Assembly (NCBI RefSeq): GCF_000341085.1
Contig: NZ_ANBA01000008.1
Span: forward strand, 124,001-188,000
Direction of reading: 5' to 3'
DNA length: 64,000 bases
Source of the DNA: Nocardiopsis ganjiahuensis DSM 45031
GTDB taxonomy: Bacteria > Actinomycetota > Actinomycetes > Streptosporangiales > Streptosporangiaceae
Part shown: positions 52,374 through 60,540 of the stretch, piece after piece
How the letters are laid out: each line of letters opens with the position of its first letter
How positions within the stretch are numbered: the first letter of the stretch is position 1
Position numbers and translations under genes: made by a program
The notes under the pieces: model-generated
Seen by the model: only the letters and a program-made list of their open reading frames with translations
What the model was told of the DNA's origin: nothing
The model's database searches: none

Positions 52374-53340
52374 AGAAGACCCAGTACTTGGAGGCGAGGA
52401 AGTTCACCGCGGTGAATCCCCCGATGATCATCAGGAGCAGCCAGGCCATCGCGGACGCGTAGCCCATGTCGAAGGCGCCGAAACCGCGTTGGTACAGGTA
52501 GAGCGTGAAGAAGAGTGTGGAGTCCGAGGGGCCTCCGGTACCGCCGCTGACGATGAACGCCTGGGTGAAGGTCTGGAAGGCGTTGATGATCTGCAGCACG
52601 AGGTTGAAGAAGATGATCGGCGTCAGCATGGGCACCGTGATGTGCCAGAACCGCCGTACGGGGTTGGCGCCGTCGACCGCCGCCGCCTCGTAGTACATGG
52701 CCGGGATCTGTCGCAGGCCGGCCAGGAAGATGACCATCGGCGCCCCGAAGGTCCACACGTTGAGCACGATGAGGGTGCCCAGGGCGTAGTCGGGGTGGGA
52801 CACCCACCCCTCGCCCTGGATGCCGAAGAAGGCCAGGACCTGGTTGATCAGGCCGTCGGCACCGAAGACCTGGCGCCACAGGATGGCCACCGCGACGCTG
52901 CCGCCCAGCAGGGAGGGCAGGTAGTAGACCGAGCGGTAGAGGGCCAGTCCTCGCAGGCCCCGGTCCAGGACCATCGCCAGGGCCAGCGCCATGGCGAGCT
53001 GGAGGGGCACGGAGACGAACACGTAGACGAAGGTGACCCGCAGCGCGCTGTGCAGGCGCGAGTCGCTCAGCATCCGCTCGTAGTTCTCCAGGCCCACCCA
53101 CTGGTGGTCACCGATGAGGTTGTAGTCGGTGAAGGAGAAGTAGAGGGACGCCATGAGGGGGCCCGCGGTGATGAGCACCAGACCCAGGAACCAGGGGCCG
53201 AGGAACCCCAGGGCAGCAAGGTTCTCGTACCTGCGGTTCCCCCCTCGAGAGGCCGCGGCCTTCCGAGGGGCTCGCGGAGGTTTCGCGCCGGTACCGGAGT
53301 CGTCAGCCGTACGGGACTTGCCGTGAAGCAGAGTGGTCAA
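52363..53340 (-). CDS. Carbohydrate ABC transporter permease, MalF type
   Basis: A 325-residue permease with six predicted helices after a basic N-terminal tail. The EAA loop reads YEAAAVDGANPVRRFWHITVP. It is the first gene of the importer operon. Upstream lies a 420-bp divergent control region with LacI-type operators shared with the dehydrogenase operon. Confidence 0.95.
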   Translation of the reverse strand: MTTLLHGKSRTADDSGTGAKPPRAPRKAAASRGGNRRYENLAALGFLGPWFLGLVLITAGPLMASLYFSFTDYNLIGDHQWVGLENYERMLSDSRLHSALRVTFVYVFVSVPLQLAMALALAMVLDRGLRGLALYRSVYYLPSLLGGSVAVAILWRQVFGADGLINQVLAFFGIQGEGWVSHPDYALGTLIVLNVWTFGAPMVIFLAGLRQIPAMYYEAAAVDGANPVRRFWHITVPMLTPIIFFNLVLQIINAFQTFTQAFIVSGGTGGPSDSTLFFTLYLYQRGFGAFDMGYASAMAWLLLMIIGGFTAVNFLASKYWVFYGD

Positions 53341-53500
53341 GGCGAAACACCTCCTCTCCGCGCCGGGGTCTCGCGCGCAGTCTGCGCGCCTGGACCGGGG
53401 TTCATGTGGTGACCGCCAATCTGGTTTGGAAAATGCGCTGTTGGAACGCAGGCCGGATGCCTGTGGTCAAGAACACGGGCGGATTCCGCAGGCTGAGGCC

Positions 53501-53516
53501 TGGTAAGCGCTATCCA
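53501..53516. promoter_or_regulatory. Imperfect LacI-type palindrome TGGTAAGCGCTATCCA
   Basis: An AGCGCT core flanked by TGG and CCA lies 160 bp upstream of the MalF-type gene. It resembles LacI-family operators and is the copy nearest the importer operon. Confidence 0.45.
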
Positions 53517-53665
53517 GATACTAGGATGATCAGTTTCTAGCACCGGGTTACGGGGCTGTCAACGCTTTGTTTCCCCCCGAGACCCGAGCGCGCCCCAGAT
53601 CGTTACCTTCGCCTTCGGGCCGTTCACCGCTCCAAAAAGCAACACAAAGTAATTAACCAATAGCT

Positions 53666-53677
53666 GAAAGTGCTTTC
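53666..53677. promoter_or_regulatory. LacI-type operator GAAAGTGCTTTC
   Basis: Perfect 5-bp arms around a TG centre, in the divergent region. It closely matches the palindrome GAAAGCGCTTTC found at 60463-60474. Confidence 0.6.
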
Positions 53678-53740
53678 TCTGCAGGTGGCGCCCCGGTCCC
53701 GTCATGCCCCTGAAACAACGAGCCCCTTGTCGGGCACTCA

Positions 53741-53754
53741 GGAAAGCGTTTACC
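53741..53754 (+). promoter_or_regulatory. LacI-type operator GGAAAGCGTTTACC
   Basis: It lies eight bases before the GTG of the first dehydrogenase gene, where a bound repressor would block transcription or translation initiation. The half-sites are GGAAAGC and GTTTACC. Confidence 0.5.
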
Positions 53755-53762
53755 ATGCCCGT

Positions 53763-55073
53763 GTGAACGAGACCACTCAACGCAGATACGCGATCGTCGG
53801 CACGGGCTCCAGGGCACGCATGTACACCCGGGCGCTGGTGGACACCCACCGGGACCTGGGAGTCCTGGTCGCCCTGTGCGACACCAACAGCACGCGGATG
53901 GCCGTGCACAACCGGATCGTCACCGACGCGGGGGAGGAGGCCGTCCCCACCTACCCCGCCGAGGACTTCACCCGGATGCTCCGCGAACAGGCCGTGGACG
54001 AGGTGATCGTGTGCACCGTCGACCACACCCACGCCGACTACGTCGTGGCCGCCCTCGAGGCCGGCGTGGACGCCATCACCGAGAAGCCCATGACCGCCGA
54101 CCTCAAGGGGTTGCGCAGGATCAACGAGGCCCAGGCCCGCACCGGGCGCCGGGTGACCGTGGGCTTCAACTACCGCTACAACCCCGTCCACAGCCAGGTA
54201 CGCGAGCTGATCTCCTCCGGCGCCATCGGCGAGGTGGGGTCGGTGCACTTCGAGTGGCTCCTCGACCTGCGGCACGGGGCCGACTACTTCCGCCGCTGGC
54301 ACCGGGACAAGGAGAAGTCCGGCGGGCTGCTGGTGCACAAGGCCAGCCACCACTTCGACCTCGTCAACTGGTGGGTGGGCGCGCAGCCGCGCGAGGTCTT
54401 CGCCTGGGGCGGCCTGTTCTTCTACGGCCAGGACAACGGCCGCCGCCACGGCCTGACCAACGACTACGAACGCGGTCACGGAGCGGAGGCGGCCGAGAAC
54501 GACCCCTTCGCCCTGCACATGAAGGACAGCCCCGACCTGACCGCCCTCTACCTGGACGCCGAACACGAGGACGGCTACCGCCGCGACCTCAACGTCTTCG
54601 GCCCCGGCATCACCATCGAGGACGACATGTCCGTCCTGGTCAAGTACGACACCGGGGTGCGCCTCAGCTACCACCTGGTGGCCTACGCCCCCTGGGAGGG
54701 CTACCGCATCGCCTTCACCGGCAGCCGCGGACGGCTCGAACTGGACATGACCGAGTTCGCCAGCACCACCCCGGGCCAGGACGAGGCACACCCCGTACGG
54801 GGGATGCCCGCGCCCAAGGAGAACACCGTGGCCAGGCTCCTCCTGCGCCGCCACTGGCAGCCCCCGGAGGAGATCCCCGTCAGCGTCGGCGGCGGCGGCC
54901 ACGGCGGCGGGGACAACGCCATGCTCAGCTCCCTGCTCGGCGGGGTCGACGACGGCATCCGCCCCGACCACGCCGACGGAGGCAACGCCCTCCTGACCGG
55001 CCTGGCCGCCAACGCCTCCATGGCCTCGGGCGCCCCCGTGCGCGTGGCCGACCTGCTCTCCGGTTCCTCCTGA
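53763..55073 (+). CDS. Gfo/Idh/MocA family oxidoreductase, first gene of sugar operon
   Basis: A 436-residue NAD(P)-dependent dehydrogenase. Rossmann motif AIVGTGSRARMYTRAL (about 10-25), EKPMTAD with K108, and the catalytic-type segment LVHKASHHFDLVNWW with two histidines. It is longer than average, with the extra region around DNGRRHGLTNDYERGHG. GTG at 53763 is chosen because upstream in-frame sequence is unconserved and crosses the operator. Its stop overlaps the next start (TGATG). Likely role: oxidation of a sugar or glycoside carbon, possibly giving a 3-keto intermediate. Confidence 0.9.
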   Translation: MNETTQRRYAIVGTGSRARMYTRALVDTHRDLGVLVALCDTNSTRMAVHNRIVTDAGEEAVPTYPAEDFTRMLREQAVDEVIVCTVDHTHADYVVAALEAGVDAITEKPMTADLKGLRRINEAQARTGRRVTVGFNYRYNPVHSQVRELISSGAIGEVGSVHFEWLLDLRHGADYFRRWHRDKEKSGGLLVHKASHHFDLVNWWVGAQPREVFAWGGLFFYGQDNGRRHGLTNDYERGHGAEAAENDPFALHMKDSPDLTALYLDAEHEDGYRRDLNVFGPGITIEDDMSVLVKYDTGVRLSYHLVAYAPWEGYRIAFTGSRGRLELDMTEFASTTPGQDEAHPVRGMPAPKENTVARLLLRRHWQPPEEIPVSVGGGGHGGGDNAMLSSLLGGVDDGIRPDHADGGNALLTGLAANASMASGAPVRVADLLSGSS

Positions 55074-56251
55074 TGAACCGTCCCGACCACACAGCACCAC
55101 TGCCCCTGCTGCTCGTCGGCGTCCACGGGCACGGCCGCTCCCACCTGCGGGCGCTCCTTCCCCTGGCCAAGGCCGGCACCATCCGGCTCGTCGGCGTCTG
55201 CGACCGCAGGCCGCCCGTGCCCGGCGACGACCTCGAGGGCCACGGCGAAGTCCCCTACTTCGACGACCTGGCGACCGCCCTGAAACGGACGCGGGCCCGC
55301 CTGACCGTCCTGGTCACCCCCATCCACACCCACCTGCCCCTGGCCACCGTGGCCCTGGAGCACGGCTCGCACCTGCTGCTGGAGAAACCCACCACCCCGT
55401 CACTGGCCCAGCTGACCCTGCTGGAGGATGCGGTACAGGCCTCCGGCCTGGCCTGCCAGATCGGGTTCCAGAGCCTGGGGTCGGAGGCGATCGACGAGGT
55501 CCACCGGCTGGTGGGCGAGGGCGCCCTGGGCACACTGCGCGGTATCGGGGCGGCCGGCGCCTGGAAACGCACCTCCGCCTACTACGACCGCGCCCCCTGG
55601 GCCGGCCGGCGCAGGATGGACGGACACGAGGTGGTGGACGGAGCGCTCACCAACCCCTTCGCCCACGCGGTGGCCACCTCCCTGGCGCTGGCCCGGGCGG
55701 AGTCGGGCGCGCCCAGCTCCCTGGAGCTGGAGATGTATCACGCCCACCCCATCGAGAGCGACGACACCTCCTCCCTGCGCCTGCGCACGGAGGAGGGCAC
55801 CACGCTCACCGTCGCCGTCACCCTGTGCGCGCCCGACAGCCGGCCGCCCGCCATCACGCTCCACGGCGACCGGGCCGACCTGACGCTGGAGTACACACTG
55901 GACCGGCTCACCCTCCACCAGCCGGGACAGGAACCGCGCACCACCACGCACGGGCGCGTCAACCTCATGGAGAACCTAGTCGCGCACGTGCGCGAAGGGG
56001 TCCCCCTCCTCGTACCGCCCGAGCGGACCCGCGGCTTCACCCACGTCCTGGACGCCGTGCGGACCGCGCCCGACCCCCGACCCGTCACCGCCGAGCACCA
56101 GGAGGTGTACCGCCAGGAAGGGGTCACCCACCGGAGCATCTCCGGGATCGAACCCCTGGTACACGAGAGCGCACGCTCCCTCGCACTGTTCTCCGAACTC
56201 GGCGCCCCCTGGGCCCGCCCCGCCCCGACGAACACAGAGGTACCCCAGTGA
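55073..56251 (+). CDS. Gfo/Idh/MocA family oxidoreductase, second gene of sugar operon
   Basis: A 392-residue dehydrogenase paralogous in fold but not closely similar to the preceding gene. The nucleotide-binding loop is VGVHGHGRSHL (15-25) and the catalytic lysine motif is EKPTTPS (E104, K105, P106). The start overlaps the upstream stop and its own stop overlaps the next GTG, so three genes are translationally coupled. A pair of Gfo/Idh enzymes in one operon suggests oxidation and later reduction on the same sugar. Confidence 0.9.
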   Translation: MNRPDHTAPLPLLLVGVHGHGRSHLRALLPLAKAGTIRLVGVCDRRPPVPGDDLEGHGEVPYFDDLATALKRTRARLTVLVTPIHTHLPLATVALEHGSHLLLEKPTTPSLAQLTLLEDAVQASGLACQIGFQSLGSEAIDEVHRLVGEGALGTLRGIGAAGAWKRTSAYYDRAPWAGRRRMDGHEVVDGALTNPFAHAVATSLALARAESGAPSSLELEMYHAHPIESDDTSSLRLRTEEGTTLTVAVTLCAPDSRPPAITLHGDRADLTLEYTLDRLTLHQPGQEPRTTTHGRVNLMENLVAHVREGVPLLVPPERTRGFTHVLDAVRTAPDPRPVTAEHQEVYRQEGVTHRSISGIEPLVHESARSLALFSELGAPWARPAPTNTEVPQ

Positions 56252-57087
56252 ACCTGTCGGTCGGCCACACCCCCGTGGCCACCCACAACAGCGGAGAGTC
56301 CGTACCCTCCGAACTCTCACCGCGCCCCTACCTGCACCCGGTGCGCACCCTCGCGGGCACGGAGGTCACCGAGACCCTCCCGGCCGACCACCGCCACCAC
56401 CTGGGTGTGAGCGTGACCCTGGCCGACGTCTCCGGAACCAGCTTCTGGGGCGGGCGGACCTTCACCCGGGAGCACGGTTCGGTCATGCTCGACAACCACG
56501 GCCGCCAGACGCACCTGTCCTGGGCCGACCACGCACCGGACCGGACCACCGAACTGCTCTCCTGGACCGACCGCGAGGGCACCGAACTCCTCCGGGAGGA
56601 ACGCACGCTCCGCGCCCTGCCGCTGGACGCGACGACCTGGGTCCTGGACCTGCGTTCGTCGCTGCGCAACACCTCGGGCCGTGAACTGGGCATCGGCAGC
56701 CCCGCCACCAACGGCCGCCCCGGCGCCGGCTACGGCGGGGTGTTCTGGCGGGCGCCGATCGGGGACCGGCCGCCCTCGGTCACCGGCCCGGACGGGATGT
56801 CGGGGGAGGACGCCCTGCACGGCTCCAGCGCCCGCTGGCTCGCCCTCGCCTCCACCGCCTCCCACGACTCCCCCTGGACCCTGCTCTTCCTGCGGACCGG
56901 ACCGCGCACCGACCCCTGGTTCCTCCGGGCGAGGGAGTACCCGGGGGTGTGCCCGGCCCCCGCCTGGAACACCCGCCAGGTCCTGCCCGCGGGCCAGACC
57001 CTGGAACTGGGCCTGCGCACCGCCGTCACCGACGGTTCGGTCACCGACCACGAAGCTCTGGCCAACGCCGTCGCGGCACTGGTCTGA
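56248..57087 (+). CDS. DUF6807 (PmoA-like) protein
   Basis: A 279-residue protein with the DUF6807 signatures RPYLHPVRTLAGTEVTE (26-42), DHRHHLGVSV (48-57), GTSFWGGRTF and LDNHGRQTH. The family has been mislabelled as methane-oxygenase PmoA. It is a soluble beta-rich protein usually next to Gfo/Idh dehydrogenases and sugar importers, and may act on modified glycosides. GTG at 56248 overlaps the upstream stop by four bases (GTGA). Activity unproven. Confidence 0.85.
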   Translation: MNLSVGHTPVATHNSGESVPSELSPRPYLHPVRTLAGTEVTETLPADHRHHLGVSVTLADVSGTSFWGGRTFTREHGSVMLDNHGRQTHLSWADHAPDRTTELLSWTDREGTELLREERTLRALPLDATTWVLDLRSSLRNTSGRELGIGSPATNGRPGAGYGGVFWRAPIGDRPPSVTGPDGMSGEDALHGSSARWLALASTASHDSPWTLLFLRTGPRTDPWFLRAREYPGVCPAPAWNTRQVLPAGQTLELGLRTAVTDGSVTDHEALANAVAALV

Positions 57088-57130
57088 CCCTCACGACGCC
57101 CCTACCGGGGCCTGGAAAGGAACCGCACAC

Positions 57131-58024
57131 ATGCGCGTGCTCGTCACCGGAGGCTCCGGACGGCTGGGACGAAGCGTCGTGACCGTGCTCGCCTCACGCG
57201 GACACGACGTGACCTCGGTGGACACCGCCGAACACCCGTGGCCCGAGGGGATCACCTCAGCCGTCTGCGACCTGCTGGACCGCGACGCCCGGGCGGAGCT
57301 GTTCGACCGCACCGCGCCGGAGGCGGTGGTGCACCTGGCGGGGATCGCCGTCCCCTTCGCGCGCCCCGACGCCGAGACCCTGCGGGTCAACACCGTCCTG
57401 GCCTGGGAGGTGTTGTCAGCCGCCGTCGCGGCAGGCGCCCGCAGCGCGGTCGCCGCCTCCAGCCCCACCGTCTACGGGTACAACACACCCTCCTGGCGGC
57501 CGCACTACCTGCCCCTGGACGAGGACCACCCCGTCGCTCCCTGGCACGCCTACGGCCTGAGCAAGGCGGTGGTGGAGGAGACCGTCCGCACCCTGGCGCG
57601 GACCGCGGACACCTGCGTGCTGTCCGCGGTGCGCCCCGGCTACGTGGTCTCACCGGAGGAGTGGCGCGGCGCCACCACCCAGCAGGGCCACACCATCCGC
57701 GAGCGCCTGGACGACCCCGCCCTGGCCGCCGGCTCCCTGTTCAACTACGTGGACGCCCACGACGCGGCCGAGCTGTTCGCGCTGATCGTGGAGCACCCGG
57801 AGCAGGTCCCCAGCGGCACCGTCTACAACGCCGTCGCCCCCGACCCCCTCTCCGAGGGGCCGGTCGACGCCCACCTGGCCCGCCTGCACCCGACGACCGC
57901 CGAGCACGCCCCGGCGCTGGCCGACGGACGGGCGGTGTTCTCCTCGGAGCGGGCCCGCAACGACCTCGGGTGGCTGCCCAAGCGCACCTGGCGCGACCAC
58001 CTCGACCAGCCGGAGAGGATCTAG
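57131..58024 (+). CDS. NAD-dependent epimerase/dehydratase (extended SDR)
   Basis: A 297-residue extended short-chain dehydrogenase. NAD motif GGSGRLG (7-13), active-site serine in AASSPTVYG, and YGLSK (Y141, K145) are present. The AHP-WP start of the cofactor half resembles uronate dehydrogenases as well as UDP-sugar epimerases. GGAAAGGAA precedes the ATG. It is the fourth gene of the operon and could oxidise or epimerise a free or nucleotide-linked sugar. Confidence 0.85.
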   Translation: MRVLVTGGSGRLGRSVVTVLASRGHDVTSVDTAEHPWPEGITSAVCDLLDRDARAELFDRTAPEAVVHLAGIAVPFARPDAETLRVNTVLAWEVLSAAVAAGARSAVAASSPTVYGYNTPSWRPHYLPLDEDHPVAPWHAYGLSKAVVEETVRTLARTADTCVLSAVRPGYVVSPEEWRGATTQQGHTIRERLDDPALAAGSLFNYVDAHDAAELFALIVEHPEQVPSGTVYNAVAPDPLSEGPVDAHLARLHPTTAEHAPALADGRAVFSSERARNDLGWLPKRTWRDHLDQPERI

Positions 58025-58060
58025 GTGGGAACGCGGGAGGAACCCCGCCCCTCCGCTACT

Positions 58061-58080
58061 CTGGGAAAGAGTTTTCCCAG
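58061..58080 (+). promoter_or_regulatory. Operator CTGGGAAA-GAGT-TTTCCCAG before the LacI gene
   Basis: Perfect 8-bp arms with a 4-bp spacer, ending 22 bp before the GTG of the LacI gene. It is an AAA-centred relative of the other palindromes in the cluster, so autoregulation is likely. Confidence 0.6.
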
Positions 58081-58102
58081 CGGTGGCAGGAGGGGCAGGG
58101 GA

Positions 58103-59134
58103 GTGGATCCCGGTTACGTGACTCTTGAACAGGTCGCCGAGCATGCCGGCGTCTCCCTGGCGACCGCCTCACGCGTGATCAACGGCAGTACGCGCCAGGT
58201 GAGCCAGCGGCTCCGGGAGAAGGTCGAGGCCAGCGCCCACCAGCTCGGCTACCTGGCCAACGCCTCGGCCCAGACCCTGGCCCGCAACAGCAGCTCGCTG
58301 ATGGGCCTGGTGGTGCACGACATCGCCGACCCCTACTTCTCACAGATCGCCGCCGGGGTCACCCGGTACGCCGAGGAGCTGGGGCTGGTCCTCGTCCTGG
58401 GTACCACCAACCGCTCCCCCCAGGAGGAGACCCGCATCATCTCGGCGTTGCGCGCCCACCGCGCCAAGGCGATCGTGATCGCCGGTTCGCGGACCACCAG
58501 CGAGGAGACCGACGCCCGGCTGGCGAAGGAGATCGAGGCCTTCGCACGCCAGGGCGGGCGGGTCGCCCTGGTCTCACAGGCCACCCTGCCGGCGGACACC
58601 GTCAGCCCGGACAACCGCTCCGGGGCCGCGGCCCTGGCACGGCACCTGGTCGACCAGGGGCACCGGCGCTTCGCGATCCTGGCCGGGCCCACCAACCTGC
58701 GGACCGCACGCGAGCGCTTGGACGGCTTCCACTCCGCGCTCTCGGCCGCAGGCCTGGAACTGGCCCACCACAACGTCGTGCACGGCGACTTCACCCGGGA
58801 CGGCGGTTACGAGTCCACGCAGCGCCTGATGACCCTGGGCACCGACGCCACCTGCCTGTTCGCGGTCAACGACGTCATGGCCACCGGCGCCATCGCCGCG
58901 CTGCGCGACATGGGCAAGTCCGTCCCGGAGGACCTGTCGGTGGCGGGCTTCGACGACATCCCCACCCTGCGGGACCTCACCCCCACCCTGACCACGGTCC
59001 GTCTTCCCCTGGAGGAGATGGGGGAGCGCGCCGCCGCGCTCGCCCTGGACTCCGAGTACCGGGGGGAGCCCCGGGTGATCAGTGTCGAGGGCACCATCAT
59101 GTCCCGGGCGAGCACCGCCTCACCCAAGGGCTGA
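58103..59134 (+). CDS. LacI family transcriptional regulator
   Basis: A 343-residue LacI/GalR repressor. The helix-turn-helix with hinge helix starts at residue 6 (VTLEQVAEHAGVSLATASRVING), followed by a periplasmic-binding-protein-like sugar domain (LMGLVVHDIADPYFSQIAAGV, FAVNDVMATGAIAALRDMG, VAGFDDIPTL). AGGAGGGGCAGGG supports the GTG at 58103. It lies at the end of the dehydrogenase operon under its own palindromic site, and is the probable repressor of all three transcription units of the cluster. Confidence 0.95.
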   Translation: MDPGYVTLEQVAEHAGVSLATASRVINGSTRQVSQRLREKVEASAHQLGYLANASAQTLARNSSSLMGLVVHDIADPYFSQIAAGVTRYAEELGLVLVLGTTNRSPQEETRIISALRAHRAKAIVIAGSRTTSEETDARLAKEIEAFARQGGRVALVSQATLPADTVSPDNRSGAAALARHLVDQGHRRFAILAGPTNLRTARERLDGFHSALSAAGLELAHHNVVHGDFTRDGGYESTQRLMTLGTDATCLFAVNDVMATGAIAALRDMGKSVPEDLSVAGFDDIPTLRDLTPTLTTVRLPLEEMGERAAALALDSEYRGEPRVISVEGTIMSRASTASPKG

Positions 59135-59176
59135 GCCCGCTTCCGCCCGGCCCGCCGAGGCCGGATCCGCGCCTGT

Positions 59177-59203
59177 GGCGGCGGCCCCGAAAGGGCCGCC
59201 GCC
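59177..59203. terminator. Bidirectional terminator-like hairpin
   Basis: An 11-bp stem GGCGGCGGCCC/GGGCCGCCGCC with loop CGAAA separates the convergent LacI and enolase-superfamily genes. Confidence 0.75.
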
Positions 59204-59231
59204 TTCTTCCGTCCCGCAGACGGCCCCGGTG

Positions 59232-60308
59232 CTAGGGGAGCGGGGCGAGGTCGTCTGCGAACACCAGCCCGTGGCCGGGACCGGTGTCGGCGGACAGGTG
59301 GTCGCCCGCGAACTCCACCCCGCTGGGAGCGGCCAAAGCCCCCAGGGCGGCGAAGGACGCGTGGTCGATGTCCTCGACCATGGCGACCTCGGGCAGGCAC
59401 AGGGCCAGTTGGCCGGACAGTTCCGGCAGCAGGTGGGGCGCGACCGGCACCCCCCGCCGGGCCACGGACTCGGCGATCCGCAGGAACGGGGTGATGCCCC
59501 CGACCCGCACGGCGTTGGGCTGGGCCACGTCGCACACGCCCTCGTCGACGAACCGTTCGAACTCCGCCACCGAACGCAGGTTCTCACCCAGCGCGAACGG
59601 CAGGCCGGTACGCGCGCGCAGCCTGACGTGGGCCGCCAGGTCCAGGGCGGGCAGCGGCTCCTCCACGAAGTGCGGCTCGAAGGGTTCCAGCCGCGCCAGC
59701 GCCCGGGCGGCGCGCGGGACGTCCCAGCGCTGGTTGGCGTCGATCATCAGCAGTCGGTCGGGGCCCAGGAGGTCGCGCACGGCGCCCACCCGTTCGACGT
59801 CGCGGTCGACGGAGGCCGAGCCCACCTTCATCTTCACCGCGCGGTGGCCCCGGTCCGTCCATCCCCGGACCTGTTCCAGCAGGTCGGGGAGCCCGTAGTC
59901 CAGGTTCACGCCGCTGCCGTAGGTGGCGACCCGCTCGCGGCGGCGGCCCAGCAGGTCCACCAGGGGCACGCCCAGCGAACGCGCGTGCACGTCCCACAGG
60001 GCGATGTCGACACCGGCCAGGGCCATGAGGGTCAGTCCCGTCGTTCCCGCCTCGCGCAGGTGCCAGAGCGCCTCGTCCCACAGGGCGGGGTGCGCCTCCT
60101 TGCCCAGCAGGGCCGGGGCGAGGTCGTCGTTGACCAGGGCTTCGACGGCCCGCGCGCCGATCAGCGGCGTCCAGGAGAACCCGGTGCCCACCAGGCCCTC
60201 GTCGGTACCGACCCGGACCACGACGATGTCGTTGCGGTCGACCCCGCCGTCCCAGGCCCGTTTCAACGGAAGCCGGTGGGCGCGGGCCTGCACTCCGGTC
60301 ACTCTCAC
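59232..60308 (-). CDS. Enolase-superfamily enzyme (mandelate racemase/muconate lactonizing type)
   Basis: A 358-residue two-domain enzyme. The KxK acid/base pair is K159-M-K161; metal ligands D190, E216 and E242 are in LLMIDANQRW, HFVEEPLP and LGENLRS; H292 lies in VAPHLLPE. The position that is usually Asp in the His-Asp dyad (QPDxxRxGG) is Asn265 in AQPNAVRVGG, so the mechanism may rely on the lysines. The GTG start overlaps the stop of an upstream remnant (GTGA). Likely a sugar-acid dehydratase or epimerase for the same pathway. Confidence 0.9.
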   Translation of the reverse strand: MRVTGVQARAHRLPLKRAWDGGVDRNDIVVVRVGTDEGLVGTGFSWTPLIGARAVEALVNDDLAPALLGKEAHPALWDEALWHLREAGTTGLTLMALAGVDIALWDVHARSLGVPLVDLLGRRRERVATYGSGVNLDYGLPDLLEQVRGWTDRGHRAVKMKVGSASVDRDVERVGAVRDLLGPDRLLMIDANQRWDVPRAARALARLEPFEPHFVEEPLPALDLAAHVRLRARTGLPFALGENLRSVAEFERFVDEGVCDVAQPNAVRVGGITPFLRIAESVARRGVPVAPHLLPELSGQLALCLPEVAMVEDIDHASFAALGALAAPSGVEFAGDHLSADTGPGHGLVFADDLAPLP

Positions 60309-60441
60309 AGCATGTACTCCAGGTGTCGGTGGTCCATCGCGGTGATGGGGTTCAGGGGGTGCACGTGGGCCGGGGGCCGCCGAGTTCGAGCATGCGGCCG
60401 GTGGCGCCGTTCACGGCGGTGCCGAGCACTCGATCACCCAT
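60305..60441 (-). pseudogene. Internally deleted gene remnant before the enolase-superfamily gene
   Basis: The ATG at 60441 begins a 29-codon frame whose start, VLGTAVNGATGRM, resembles the N-terminus of Gfo/Idh/MocA dehydrogenases. It stops at 60352-60354. A different frame then ends NPITAMDHRHLEYML and its stop overlaps the GTG of the downstream gene, the pattern of translational coupling. Together these look like the two ends of a once complete gene that lost its middle and its frame. Family identity of the C-terminal piece is unknown. Confidence 0.4.
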
Positions 60442-60462
60442 GGATCGTCCACCCCCTTCTAT

Positions 60463-60474
60463 GAAAGCGCTTTC
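60463..60474 (-). promoter_or_regulatory. LacI-type operator GAAAGCGCTTTC
   Basis: A perfect 12-bp palindrome ends 21 bp upstream of the remnant's ATG and about 155 bp upstream of the enolase-superfamily gene. It is the best match to the LacI-family consensus in the cluster. Confidence 0.7.
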
Positions 60475-60540
60475 CAGCCTACGGCAAAGCTACCCCGCCC
60501 CACCAGAGGCGGGGGAACAACGGACCCCGGGGAACCGCGC

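Noticed and set aside
48739..60308. Interpretation of the sugar cluster as a transferred island
   Set aside because: Codon use and composition look like the flanking DNA, and no integrase, tRNA or direct repeats bound it.
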